This document shows positions 17,949 to 26,671 of a stretch of 63,158 nt of DNA, piece after piece. The position numbers and the translations under genes are program-made. The stretch spans positions 1-63,158 of the forward strand of contig JAGVBT010000136.1 in assembly GCA_020059605.1 (NCBI GenBank). The letters run 5' to 3'. Position 1 is the stretch's first letter; each line of letters begins with the position of its first letter. This DNA is from Deltaproteobacteria bacterium (GTDB lineage: Bacteria > Desulfobacterota > BSN033 > UBA1163). The notes under the pieces were generated by a model. The model had not been told where the DNA came from, searched no databases, and was given only the letters and a program-made list of their open reading frames with translations.

Positions 17949-18134
17949 TTAGACCATATATTTAAACCAGTATCAATGAATTTTCAATATGTACAGAGTC
18001 AGATGTCAGAGTCAGACCTCGGCAGGGCGTGAAAGAAAGGGATAAACATCTGTTCTTTAAAATATCCAATGGGGTTGACCAGAGATATAAGGCATTGTAT
18101 AAATAGTAGAAAATCCCCCTAAGAAGGAGTTTCT

Positions 18135-19178
18135 CTGGAAAGCATTGTCACGATTATTCTTGCCGCGGGGAAAGGCACCCGGATGAAGTCAGACCTGGTA
18201 AAAGTCCTTCATCCCGTTCTGGGACTTCCCATGCTCTCCTATACGATCGATCTCTCCCTGAGCGGGATCGAAGCTGAGAAGACCATTGTGGTTGTAGGCT
18301 ACCAGGCCGATCAGATCCGGGAAAGATTTGAAGACCTCAAGATCGAGTTCGCTCTCCAGGAAGAACAACTGGGCACAGGACATGCTGTCCTCCAGGCCAT
18401 GCCCCTCCTCCATGGATGTACGGGGACCATCCTGATCCTCTGTGGCGATGTTCCGTTGGTGAAGGCGGAGACGCTGCGTTCTTTTATCCATACCTTTTCA
18501 AGAAATGATTCCACACTTGCCGTGCTTACCGCTGCGGTGAAAGACCCCTCCGGATATGGACGAATCCTGCGGGGCGAGGAAGGCTGGCTGGGAAAGATCG
18601 TGGAAGAAAAAGATGCCTTGGAAGAAGAGAGGCCGATCCGGGAAATCAATACGGGAATCTACTGCGTGAGAGCCCCCTTTCTGAAGGAAGGCCTCAAAGA
18701 AATCGGCAAGGAAAACGCCCAGGGCGAATACTATCTGACCGATCTGGTCGAGGTGGCGAGGAAGAGAGGTTTGAGATGTTCCGCCCACATGGTTCCTGAT
18801 CCGGCGGAGGTGATGGGAATCAATACCCGGGTGGACCTGGCTGCGGCCGACGAAGTGCTCAGGCAGGAGAAAATTAAAGAGTTGATGCTTTCCGGGGTAA
18901 CGGTGGTCGATCCTAAAAATACTTATGTGGAAAAAAGGGTTGAGGTTGGGAAAGATACCATCATCTATCCTTACTGCGTTCTTCAGGGAAAGACGAAGAT
19001 CGGCGAACGGTGTATCATTGAACCGAACTCAAAGATTTCAGACACTGAAATCGGCAATGGAGTAACGATCCGTTCCCACTCCGTCATCACGGAGAGCAGG
19101 ATCGAAGATGGAGCCATCATCGCCCCCTTTTCCCACCTAAGACCACTGAGCGAAGTGAAGGGGGGGGGAATTTTTTAA
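18135..19178 (+). CDS. glmU: N-acetylglucosamine-1-phosphate uridyltransferase (GlmU), C-terminally truncated
   Basis: This gene encodes the uridyltransferase half of GlmU, with the nucleotide site TIILAAGKGTRMKSDLVKVLHPVLG. An in-frame TAA at 18120 and the need to include the ILAAGKG strand place the start between 18123 and 18160. There is no ATG, GTG or TTG in that stretch. CTG at 18135 with AAGGAG six bases upstream is the best choice, and the first ATG (18183) would cut through the active-site loop. The product is about 347 residues against about 455 for the family. It ends within the first beta-helix coils (IIAPFSHLRPLSEV) after a run of nine Gs, so the acetyltransferase site (Lys, His and Asn further along) is missing. 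Confidence 0.82.
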   Translation: MESIVTIILAAGKGTRMKSDLVKVLHPVLGLPMLSYTIDLSLSGIEAEKTIVVVGYQADQIRERFEDLKIEFALQEEQLGTGHAVLQAMPLLHGCTGTILILCGDVPLVKAETLRSFIHTFSRNDSTLAVLTAAVKDPSGYGRILRGEEGWLGKIVEEKDALEEERPIREINTGIYCVRAPFLKEGLKEIGKENAQGEYYLTDLVEVARKRGLRCSAHMVPDPAEVMGINTRVDLAAADEVLRQEKIKELMLSGVTVVDPKNTYVEKRVEVGKDTIIYPYCVLQGKTKIGERCIIEPNSKISDTEIGNGVTIRSHSVITESRIEDGAIIAPFSHLRPLSEVKGGGIF

Positions 19179-19248
19179 TATCTTTGTCTCCTTTTTTTGT
19201 GGGATTAAAAGAGACTTTGCATTTTTCATTTTGCAATGAGGTTTAAAA

Positions 19249-21078
19249 ATGTGTGGGATTGTCGGATATGTGGGCTTCAGGAAGACCGCTGAGGTCCTCA
19301 TGAATGGATTAAAGAGGCTTGAATACCGGGGATACGACTCCGCAGGCATTGCGGTCTTTCATCAGGGAAAGATCGAGATCCGGAGAAGATTAGGCAAGCT
19401 GACCCATCTCGAAGAATTGGTGGGAGAAGAGGTCTTTAATGGGAGGGCGGGAATTGGCCATACCCGGTGGGCCACACACGGAAGGCCCTCCGATGAAAAT
19501 GCCCATCCCCATAAGGCAGGCAGGATCGCTGTGGTCCACAATGGAATCATCGAAAACTATCTCCCCTTAAGGGAATTCCTGAAAAAAAAAGGCCGGATCT
19601 TCACCTCTGAGACCGATACGGAGGTGATCTCCCATCTGATCGATGGATTCGTTGAAGAGGGGTCTTCTTTTCCGGAGGCCGTGAGAATAGCTCTGGATAA
19701 GGTTCGAGGCTCTTATGCACTGGGTATCCTTTTTGAAGGCGACGAGAAGGGCCTGATCGCCGCCCGGAAGGAAAGCCCCCTGGTGATCGGCCTTGGAGAA
19801 GGAGAATATTTTATCGCCTCCGATATCCCGCCGATATTGCCCTATACCCGGGATTTTATCTTTATGGAAGATGGAGAAATAGCCCACCTGTCTCCGGAGG
19901 GGATCAGGATCTTCGATGCTAGGGGAACCGAGGTATCGAAGGAACCGAAGCGAGTAAACTGGAACCCCCTCATGGCTGAAAAGGGAGGCTTTAAACATTT
20001 CATGCTCAAGGAGATTTTTGAACAGCCCAGGGCCGTGATCGATACGATCCGGGGCCGCCTTTCAGAGGAGATGGGCGATGTGTTCCTCGAAGGAGTGCCC
20101 TTGGACGCACCGGTTCTTAAAAGGATTCAACGGATCTTTCTCATTGCCTGCGGCACCTCTTATCATGCAGCCCTGGTGGGCAAATTTTTAATCGAAGGGC
20201 TCTGCCGGATTCCGGTGGAGGCTGATATTGGTTCCGAGTTCCGGTATCGAAATCCGATTCTCGGAGACGATACGCTTCTGGTGGCCATCTCCCAATCCGG
20301 TGAGACCGCAGATACTCTGGCCGCCCTGAGGGAAGGGAAGAGGCGGGGCGCCATGACCCTTGCCATCTGCAATGTGGTGGAATCAAGTCTGGCCAGGGAT
20401 GCCGATCATGTCATTTATACTCACGCCGGTCCGGAGATCGGCGTGGCCTCGACCAAGACTTTTGTCACCCAGTTGGTCATCCTCTTTCTTCTTGCTCTCC
20501 GGATGGGAAGAGGACTGGGCATTGTTTCCCAACGGGACGGGAGGGGATTGATCGAGGAATTGGTCAGGATCCCTCATCTGATGGAGGAGATGCTTAAAGC
20601 TTCCCAGCAAGTACTTGAGGTTGCAAAAAAATACCTCCCCGCCAGGGATTTTCTCTATCTCGGAAGGGGGATCAACTATCCCATCGCATTGGAGGGAGCG
20701 CTGAAGTTGAAGGAGATCTCGTATGTTCATGCCGAAGGCTATCCGGCCGGCGAGATGAAACATGGTCCCATTGCCCTGATTGATCGGGAGATGCCGGTTG
20801 TTGTTCTTGCCACGCGGAACAATGTTTATGAGAAGGTGATCTCCAATATCGAGGAGGTCAAAGCGAGGGAAGGGAGAGTGATTGCCCTTGTCTCTCAATC
20901 CGATAGAGAGATCATCCATAAGGCCGACGATGTCCTCTTCATTCCCGAGACCCATCCTTTCCTGACTCCGATCCTGCTCACCCTTCCCCTTCAGCTTCTG
21001 GCTTACCATATGGCTGATTTAAAAGGCACGGATGTGGATCAACCCCGGAACCTGGCCAAAAGCGTCACCGTTGAATAA
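19249..21078 (+). CDS. glmS: Glutamine-fructose-6-phosphate aminotransferase
   Basis: This 609-residue enzyme makes glucosamine-6-phosphate from fructose-6-phosphate and glutamine. The N-terminal nucleophile is Cys2 in MCGIVGYVG. The glutaminase motifs HTRWATHG and HNGIIENY follow. The two SIS domains carry [21 protein letters not shown] and STKTFVTQL, and the C-terminal tail is [11 protein letters not shown]. Full length. It lies 70 bases after the truncated glmU and probably shares its transcript. No glmS ribozyme is visible in the short leader. Confidence 0.95.
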   Translation: MCGIVGYVGFRKTAEVLMNGLKRLEYRGYDSAGIAVFHQGKIEIRRRLGKLTHLEELVGEEVFNGRAGIGHTRWATHGRPSDENAHPHKAGRIAVVHNGIIENYLPLREFLKKKGRIFTSETDTEVISHLIDGFVEEGSSFPEAVRIALDKVRGSYALGILFEGDEKGLIAARKESPLVIGLGEGEYFIASDIPPILPYTRDFIFMEDGEIAHLSPEGIRIFDARGTEVSKEPKRVNWNPLMAEKGGFKHFMLKEIFEQPRAVIDTIRGRLSEEMGDVFLEGVPLDAPVLKRIQRIFLIACGTSYHAALVGKFLIEGLCRIPVEADIGSEFRYRNPILGDDTLLVAISQSGETADTLAALREGKRRGAMTLAICNVVESSLARDADHVIYTHAGPEIGVASTKTFVTQLVILFLLALRMGRGLGIVSQRDGRGLIEELVRIPHLMEEMLKASQQVLEVAKKYLPARDFLYLGRGINYPIALEGALKLKEISYVHAEGYPAGEMKHGPIALIDREMPVVVLATRNNVYEKVISNIEEVKAREGRVIALVSQSDREIIHKADDVLFIPETHPFLTPILLTLPLQLLAYHMADLKGTDVDQPRNLAKSVTVE

Positions 21079-21129
21079 ACATCATTGCTTAGCATTGAAC
21101 ATTGTTAATTTTGCAATTTACAATTTTAA

Positions 21130-23388
21130 ATGATTTCTTTGCTTAATGACCTCAATCCCATACAACAGAAGGCGGTTTTAGAAACCGAAGGGCCGCTTCT
21201 CGTTTTTGCGGGGGCCGGTAGCGGGAAGACCAGGGTTCTCACTTACCGCATCGCCTACCTGATTAACGAAAAGGGCATTTCGCCCAGGCATATCTTCGCC
21301 GTCACGTTTACCAACAAGGCGGCCGATGAGATGCGAGAGAGGGTGGAACGTCTTCTCAGGGGATCGGCCAAAGGGATCTGGATCTCCACGTTTCACTCCG
21401 CCTGCGCCCGGATTCTGAGGCAGCATATCGAACAGCTCGGATTCGGGAGGAATTTTGTCATCTATGACGAGGAGGATCAGGAACGGCACATCAAGGCGGT
21501 CATGAAAGAACTGGACCTGGACTTCAAGCTGTTCCACCCCAGGGCCATGCAATCCTCCATCGACCGGCTGAAGAACGAAGGGATCACCCCGGATCAATAC
21601 CATCCCTCCCAGTTCAATATCTTTGAAAAGAGATTGGCCCTCGTCTATCAGCGATACCAGGAGGATCTCGTTCGGAATAACGGGGTCGACTTCGGAGATC
21701 TCCTTCTTTTCGTCACCCTTCTTTTTAAAAAGCATCCGGAGATCCTATGGACCTATCAAAACCTCTGCCGGTATGTGATGGTGGATGAATTTCAGGATAC
21801 GAACCTCATCCAGTACCAGTTGATCAGGCGATTGGTGGAGAGGCACCGCAATGTCTGCGTCGTCGGGGATGACGACCAGTCGATCTACCGGTGGAGGGGG
21901 GCGGAAGTGGGCAATATCCTGAATTTCGAAAAAGACTTTCCGGGGACAAAGGTGATCACCCTGGAGCAGAACTACCGCTCCAGCCAATATATCCTCCAGG
22001 CGGCCAACCACGTGGTCAAGAAAAACTGTTTGAGAAAAGAGAAGGCCCTCTGGACCGAAAATCCGGAGGGCGAACTCCTCACTCTCTATGCGGCCGAGGA
22101 TGAGGCGGATGAGGCGCGTTTTGTCGTCCGGAAGATTGCGGAACATATCCAACCCTCTGACATGGAACACACGGAAAACCCGGGCAGGCCTTACCGGGAT
22201 ATCGCTGTCTTCTACCGGATCAACGCCCAATCACGGGCCATCGAAGAGGAACTCGTCAAGCATCAGATTCCTTATACCATCGTGGGAGGGTTGAGGTTTT
22301 ATGAGCGTAAAGAGATCAAAGACATCCTGGCTTACCTGAAGCTGATTTCCAATCCATCGGATGGGATCAGCCTGAAGAGGATCATCAACCGTCCCCCGAG
22401 GGGGATCGGTGAGAAGACGGTCGAAAGGATCGCGGTCTTATCGAGAGAGAAAGACATTTCTCTTTATGAGGTCATGAGAGAAACCCTGAAAGAAGACTGG
22501 CTGCCTCCCGCGGCAAGAGAAAGGATCGGAGGGTTTGTTCATCTGATCGAGACATTTCGGGAAGAAGCCGGGACGCTCTCCCTCAGCCAGTTGACCCTGA
22601 ATCTCCTGGCCAGGACAGGATATCTTCAACGCTTGAAGGAGGAAGGAACCGATGAGGCGCTTTCCAGGACAGAGAACATCGATGAATTGATCAATGTAAT
22701 GGCGGAGCTTGAGCGCGGAGACGAAGGAGTCTCGCTCGAAACCTTTCTGGAGAAAGTTTCGCTGGTTACCAGCGGGGACCTTTACGAGGATAGAGAAAAC
22801 CGGGTCTCCCTGATGACCCTGCATTGCGCCAAGGGCCTGGAGTTTCCCGTCGTCTTCATCGTTGGAATGGAAGAGGGCCTTCTTCCTCACTACCGGAGGG
22901 GAGAGGAGACCGAAGACCTCGAAGAGGAGAGGAGGCTTTGTTATGTCGGGATCACTCGCGCAAAAGAGAAACTCTCTCTCTCCCGGGCGGAGAAGCGTTC
23001 CACGTTCGGAGTAGGAAGGGCCAACCTTGCCTCCCGGTTTCTGGACGAGCTTCCCTTTGAGTTGATTCAGGTCGTTGAGAGGGAAAAAAGGACGGAGACT
23101 TTGTTCTCTCAGGAAACCTTCTGGCCCGATAATGTTGACCGTTACGGAGATGAAAAGCATATCGCCATCCGGGAGGAGGACGGTTCGAGAAATGAAGAAA
23201 TTGTATTGAGCCCCAACGGATTCTATTCCCTCCGGACAGGAATGAAGGTGCGGCATCCCAAGTTCGGCGATGGAAGGGTGAAATCGATCGAAGGGATGAA
23301 CGAAGACCAGAAGGCCACCATTTTTTTTCAAAGTGTTGGGCCGAAGCGATTAAAAACGCGATATGCGAATCTGGAAATCCTGGAATAA
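21130..23388 (+). CDS. pcrA: UvrD/PcrA-type DNA helicase
   Basis: This 752-residue SF1A 3'-5' helicase for DNA repair has a Q motif (LNPIQQKAV), Walker A AGAGSGKTR at about residues 27-35, motif Ia TFTNKAADEM, Walker B with VDEFQDTN, motif III GDDDQSIYRWRGA, motif IV QNYRSS, motif V LMTLHCAKGLEF and motif VI CYVGITRAK. A Tudor-like C-terminal tail (VRHPKFGDGRVKSIEG) is typical of PcrA/UvrD. Several long antisense frames inside it are shadows. It begins about 50 bases after glmS. Confidence 0.93.
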   Translation: MISLLNDLNPIQQKAVLETEGPLLVFAGAGSGKTRVLTYRIAYLINEKGISPRHIFAVTFTNKAADEMRERVERLLRGSAKGIWISTFHSACARILRQHIEQLGFGRNFVIYDEEDQERHIKAVMKELDLDFKLFHPRAMQSSIDRLKNEGITPDQYHPSQFNIFEKRLALVYQRYQEDLVRNNGVDFGDLLLFVTLLFKKHPEILWTYQNLCRYVMVDEFQDTNLIQYQLIRRLVERHRNVCVVGDDDQSIYRWRGAEVGNILNFEKDFPGTKVITLEQNYRSSQYILQAANHVVKKNCLRKEKALWTENPEGELLTLYAAEDEADEARFVVRKIAEHIQPSDMEHTENPGRPYRDIAVFYRINAQSRAIEEELVKHQIPYTIVGGLRFYERKEIKDILAYLKLISNPSDGISLKRIINRPPRGIGEKTVERIAVLSREKDISLYEVMRETLKEDWLPPAARERIGGFVHLIETFREEAGTLSLSQLTLNLLARTGYLQRLKEEGTDEALSRTENIDELINVMAELERGDEGVSLETFLEKVSLVTSGDLYEDRENRVSLMTLHCAKGLEFPVVFIVGMEEGLLPHYRRGEETEDLEEERRLCYVGITRAKEKLSLSRAEKRSTFGVGRANLASRFLDELPFELIQVVEREKRTETLFSQETFWPDNVDRYGDEKHIAIREEDGSRNEEIVLSPNGFYSLRTGMKVRHPKFGDGRVKSIEGMNEDQKATIFFQSVGPKRLKTRYANLEILE

Positions 23389-23390
23389 GG

Positions 23391-23570
23391 AAATCCGAAA
23401 TTCGAATATCGTCATGCCTGAGGCAGATCCGCCTCTGGCGGAAAACTCGAAACAATTTCAAATGACCCAATTTCCCAAACAGTATCAAAGAAGACATAAG
23501 TTTTGAACATTCAAACATTTGAATTTCGAATTTGTTTCGGATTTCGTGCTTTGTATTTCGAGTTTAATAG
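23391..23570 (+). repeat. Dispersed repeat C, copy 1
   Basis: This fills the pcrA-ACT gap. The outer blocks (GGCATGACGATATTCG complement at the left, AATTTGTTTCGGATTTCGTG at the right) and the inner block GGCGGAAAACTCGAAACAATTTC recur at 43906-44118 on the opposite strand. It is AT-rich and non-coding. Confidence 0.8.
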
Positions 23571-23583
23571 TTAAGGAGGTTTC

Positions 23584-24123
23584 ATGAAAACCTACTTCAT
23601 CCTGTCGGCGATAGGGAGAGACCGGCCGGGGATTGTGGCGGATGTTTCCGAAGTTATCTATGAATGCGGAGGCAATATCGAAGATTCCAGCATGAGTCTT
23701 CTCCGGAATCACTTTGCCCTTCTCCTGCTCTTTTCGACGGAAAGAGAAGAAATGAATCAGAAACTTTCATCCGGCCTGAATCGTCTCGAACAGGAGAAAA
23801 ACCTATCGGTCTTCTTCTCTCCTGTCACGTTTGAGCAGGCCCATACCGAGGTCAAAAGAGAATGTGACCACTTTAAAATCACCACTTCAGGGATCGACCA
23901 TGCGGGAATCGTCTTCAGGGTCTGCCGCCTTCTGGCGGACCGGGAGGTGAACATCATTGACATGAAAACACAGCGGCTCACCTCGGCGGAAAGCGGGACT
24001 CCGTTCTTTGAGATGGAGATGGAGGTGGAAATTCCCCGCTCCATATCCGAAGAGGGGTTGAGAAATGGACTCCACCGCCTGGCCGACGGATTGATGATCG
24101 ATTTGGTGTTGAGGAAGGTGTGA
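23584..24123 (+). CDS. ACT-domain regulator, GcvR-like (paralogue 1)
   Basis: This 179-residue protein has two tandem ACT domains. The first starts KTYFILSAIGRDRPGIVADV (about residues 2-75), the second ISGIDHAGIVFRVCRLLADREVN-type (about 95-175). Each carries the glycine-rich ligand loop (DRPGIV, DHAGIV). It is about the size of the glycine-cleavage repressor GcvR and would sense an amino acid such as glycine or serine. It has no DNA-binding domain, so it should act through another protein. RBS AAGGAGG is strong. A same-length paralogue lies at 26112. A link with the gcv genes at 42-58 kb is inferred from the family. Confidence 0.75.
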   Translation: MKTYFILSAIGRDRPGIVADVSEVIYECGGNIEDSSMSLLRNHFALLLLFSTEREEMNQKLSSGLNRLEQEKNLSVFFSPVTFEQAHTEVKRECDHFKITTSGIDHAGIVFRVCRLLADREVNIIDMKTQRLTSAESGTPFFEMEMEVEIPRSISEEGLRNGLHRLADGLMIDLVLRKV

Positions 24124-24153
24124 AGAGATCTCTGAAAAACTACTTTGATAGTC

Positions 24154-24299
24154 TCGTAAAAAGTCTCAATTAACGCTTTTTCATCATTCCGGCAAAAGCT
24201 CGGTTTTCCGCCCGAGGCGGACCCACTCCTGGTGGGCGGGTCGCAACGACCGGAATCCAGTTCTTTCAATACGTTATGATGTCTCTGGACACCGGTTTT
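24154..24299 (+). repeat. Dispersed repeat A, copy 2 (truncated by a MITE)
   Basis: It begins with the terminal inverted repeat TCGTAAAAAGTC and runs through the common GC-rich core. It breaks off after ACCGGTTTT, six bases before the MITE-like element at 24306. The other end is missing, consistent with disruption at that junction. Confidence 0.85.
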
Positions 24300-24305
24300 G
24301 GCAAA

Positions 24306-24437
24306 GAGACTGTGTCGTAATTCCGCTCATGGTTCGAGAGTCTCACCCCGAACGGAATACAACATGTTAAAAGTCAATCACTTAGCCGTTCGTCCCGAGC
24401 CTGTCGAAGGGCGAATGGCCAATTACGACACAGTCTC
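24306..24437. mobile_element. MITE-like element, copy 1 (132 bp)
   Basis: Perfect 17-bp terminal inverted repeats, GAGACTGTGTCGTAATT and its complement, bound a 132-bp non-coding element. A second element of identical length lies at 25813-25944. No transposase is present in the window. Its right end supplies the stop codon of the neighbouring ATPase gene. Confidence 0.85.
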
Positions 24438-25578
24438 AAAAGGGGGGGTTGACAAAGAAGTCGGGGTGGAAGTAGGAAAGCGGATCTGTTACCCGGATAC
24501 GCCCCTGGCTGTAAGGCCTTCTAAGTTGGGCAGTAATTTGAGTGGCCTTCTCGGGCTCCAATCGTTCAGTATAATAGAGAAGCGATTTTGAAATCTCATC
24601 ATCCGACCACTTGGCTTCAATCAGTTCCTCGATGCGATTTTCCTTGATAATGACAAAATCGATCTCCCGCCCCTCCTTGTCACGAAGATAACGGAGTTCA
24701 TACCGGTATCCATCACGGTCTTCCAAAAAGTGGAGTCGTTTCAGCAGGGAAGTCGCCACCAGGTTCTCAAACCGTTCCCCTTCACCCGCAAGAACATCTC
24801 CATTGTCGAAGAAGTAGACTTTTGGGGGCTTAAGCACAGCCCTGGGCAGAGATTTTGTATAAGGACGGACTGTAAAAAGAAGATACATCCTTTCAAGGAC
24901 GTCAAGCCAGACCTTCGCCGTCTTCGGTGAAATCTGGAGATCCGTTGCTATGTTTGAAAGGGTGACCAACCCACCCACTCGTTGACGCAGCAAATCAACA
25001 AAAAGTCCGAGAAGTTGAATGTTTCGTATGGATTCCAAATCCCGTATGTCTTCACGCAGAACGCGATCAAAGCGCTCTCTTCTCCATCGTCGAGCAGCCC
25101 GCTCATCTCCAGCAAGGAAAGGTTCTGGAAAACCACCAAGCGCCATTAACCTTTGAAATCCCTCTTTTGGGGCAATCCCATTTGGCAGCTCGTCGAGAGT
25201 AAAGGGATGGAGTCGCCAGGGATGATACCGTCCCATGAGCGAATCCCCTCCACGCCGGTATATATCGAGACGCGCGGAGCCCGTTATAAGAAAGGCATGG
25301 GATGGGTGAGATACATCGTAAATACCTTTGATCCATGTCTTCCATTTAGGGAATTTGTGCAGTTCATCAAAAATCAAAAGCCTGTCATCTCTATCCCATC
25401 TCTTTTTGAGGATGTCCTGGCGATCTTCATCCAGATCCCAGTCCAGGTATCTGCCTGAAGGAAAATGGTCTGAAAGAATTCCTTTGGCGAGAGTAGTTTT
25501 CCCCACCTGGCGGGGACCGCTTATAAAAACCATTTTTGAGCCAAGATCCTCAAGGATATAAGGGGTTATGTATCGCAT
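24436..25578 (-). CDS. DUF4143 AAA-type ATPase
   Basis: This 380-residue protein has Walker A SGPRQVGKTTLA at about residues 19-30, Walker B LLIFDELHKF, sensor ITGSARLD, and a C-terminal DUF4143 nuclease-like region (EIDFVIIKENRIEELIEAKW resembles the PD-(D/E)XK core D-X-E-X-K). Such ATPases are common mobile or accessory genes of unclear function. The TGA stop is formed at the border of the MITE-like element, so the natural C-terminus may have been altered. The likely promoter lies at 25585-25612 and predicts an almost leaderless transcript. Confidence 0.78.
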   Translation of the reverse strand: MRYITPYILEDLGSKMVFISGPRQVGKTTLAKGILSDHFPSGRYLDWDLDEDRQDILKKRWDRDDRLLIFDELHKFPKWKTWIKGIYDVSHPSHAFLITGSARLDIYRRGGDSLMGRYHPWRLHPFTLDELPNGIAPKEGFQRLMALGGFPEPFLAGDERAARRWRRERFDRVLREDIRDLESIRNIQLLGLFVDLLRQRVGGLVTLSNIATDLQISPKTAKVWLDVLERMYLLFTVRPYTKSLPRAVLKPPKVYFFDNGDVLAGEGERFENLVATSLLKRLHFLEDRDGYRYELRYLRDKEGREIDFVIIKENRIEELIEAKWSDDEISKSLLYYTERLEPEKATQITAQLRRPYSQGRIRVTDPLSYFHPDFFVNPPF

Positions 25579-25584
25579 GTGGCT

Positions 25585-25612
25585 ATAATAACCTAAACTA
25601 CAAAATAGTCAA
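25585..25612 (-). promoter_or_regulatory. Promoter of the DUF4143 ATPase
   Basis: On the minus strand, TTGACT (25612-25607) and TATTAT (25590-25585) are 16 bases apart. The start point would fall at or next to the ATG at 25578, i.e. a leaderless message. Confidence 0.5.
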
Positions 25613-25642
25613 GGCTATTCTGTAGTAGACTACAAAATAGCC
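25596..25642. promoter_or_regulatory. Operator-like inverted repeat upstream of the ATPase
   Basis: GGCTATTCTGTAGT and ACTACAAAATAGCC form an inverted repeat with one mismatch and a 2-base centre (25613-25642). A third half-site, ACTACAAAATAG, lies at 25598-25609 inside the promoter. The binding protein is unknown. Confidence 0.5.
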
Positions 25643-25812
25643 ATACCTGCCAATTGCAAAAAAACAGATGCGGAAACCGGGGGCAGTCCTGATTAAATTC
25701 CTACTCTAATTGAGCGAAAAAGAATATCCCTTTTCTTATAACGATCTTTTTCGACAAGGGGGCTCTGGATGAACCTGATTGTTTCTTATCTCATCTCCTT
25801 CCCCCTTACAAT

Positions 25813-25944
25813 GAGACTGTGTCATAATGCCGTCCATGCTTCGAGAACCTCACCACGTGGGGATAACGGCATGTTAAAAGTCAATCACTTAGCCGTTCGT
25901 CCTGAGCGTATCGAAGGGCGAATGGCTCATTACGACACAGTCTC
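25813..25944. mobile_element. MITE-like element, copy 2 (132 bp)
   Basis: This has the same length and layout as 24306-24437, with terminal repeats GAGACTGTGTCATAAT / ATTACGACACAGTCTC (15 of 16 pairs). The internal block ATGTTAAAAGTCAATCACTT is identical. The region between it and 25680 shows no gene. Confidence 0.85.
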
Positions 25945-26017
25945 CGTGGGGGGGAGGAACTATTGTTTGGCTCAATTGGGGTCCTATTTTTTCAGCAGGG
26001 AACAACATCACGACGCC

Positions 26018-26095
26018 ACCGTCAGACGTATCCTTCCCGCAGAAAGTGGACCCCTATTTTCGAGATGGACATCAATATTGAGGGTTCCCGTTCCT
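26018..26095 (+). pseudogene. 3' fragment of a third GcvR-like ACT gene
   Basis: The sequence matches codons 137-162 of the neighbouring ACT gene: ESG(T)PIFEMDI can be read after restoring one deleted base, followed by NIE and a degraded tail. It ends just before the ATG of paralogue 2. It is the remnant of another tandem copy, cut at its 5' side near the MITE-like element. Confidence 0.7.
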
Positions 26096-26111
26096 TTAAA
26101 TGGGAGTTCCT

Positions 26112-26651
26112 ATGAAGACTTATTTCATTCTGTCGGCGATTGGGAAGGATCGACCAGGGATCGTGGCAGATGTTTCGGAGGTGATCTTTGGATGTGGGGG
26201 GAATATCGAAGATTCGAGCATGAGCCTTCTCCGGAACCATTTCGCCCTTATGCTTCTCTTTTCCACTGACAAGGAGGAGGTAGATCAGAAACTTTCGTCC
26301 GATCTAAAGCGTCTCGAATGGGAGAAAAACCTCACTGTCTTCTTTACTCCCATTTCTTTTGAGGAGGCCCATCCCGGAGACAGGGGAGGAAGCGACCGGT
26401 TTAAAATCAACACATCAGGGATTGACCATGCAGGGATCGTGTTCAAGGTCTGTCGGCTTCTGGCTGATCGTGAAGTCAATATCATCGACATGAAAACCCA
26501 CCGTATCACCTCTGCGGAGAGCGGAACCCCTATCTTTGAGATGGACATCGATCTTGAGGTTCCCCGTTCCCCATCGGAAGAGAGGTTGAGAAATGATCTC
26601 CATCGCCTCGCCGACGAACTGATGATCGATTTAGTTCTGAGGAAAGCATGA
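26112..26651 (+). CDS. ACT-domain regulator, GcvR-like (paralogue 2)
   Basis: This is a 179-residue double-ACT protein of exactly the same length as the protein at 23584 and very similar along its length (MKTYFILSAIGKDRPGIVAD). The differences cluster in the linker, where EEAHPGDRGGSD replaces EQAHTEVKREC. An ATG at 26100 is in frame, but 26112 matches the paralogue start. It arose by tandem duplication, after which the ATPase and MITE-like elements came to lie between the copies. A regulatory role in glycine metabolism is a family inference. Confidence 0.75.
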   Translation: MKTYFILSAIGKDRPGIVADVSEVIFGCGGNIEDSSMSLLRNHFALMLLFSTDKEEVDQKLSSDLKRLEWEKNLTVFFTPISFEEAHPGDRGGSDRFKINTSGIDHAGIVFKVCRLLADREVNIIDMKTHRITSAESGTPIFEMDIDLEVPRSPSEERLRNDLHRLADELMIDLVLRKA

Positions 26652-26671
26652 TCCTTATCGATTCCCTTCTT

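Noticed and set aside
19140-19248. glmU truncation explained by a miscounted G run
   Set aside because: Shifting frame at the nine Gs does not restore GlmU sequence, and only about 70 bases remain before glmS, far too few for the missing 110 residues.
22438-23331. 297-codon minus-strand ORF inside pcrA
   Set aside because: It lies entirely antisense to conserved helicase motifs and has no recognisable domain. It is a shadow of GC-rich codons.
24298-24591. Small plus-strand ORF across the MITE-like element
   Set aside because: It consists of the repeat itself plus antisense of the ATPase 3' end.
24306-25944. CRISPR-like repeats
   Set aside because: Only two 132-bp copies 1.4 kb apart with terminal inverted repeats. 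No short direct repeats with unique spacers and no cas genes.
25769-26269. 166-codon plus-strand ORF before ACT paralogue 2
   Set aside because: It is a chance concatenation of MITE copy 2, the ACT fragment out of frame, and antisense-like reading into the next gene.
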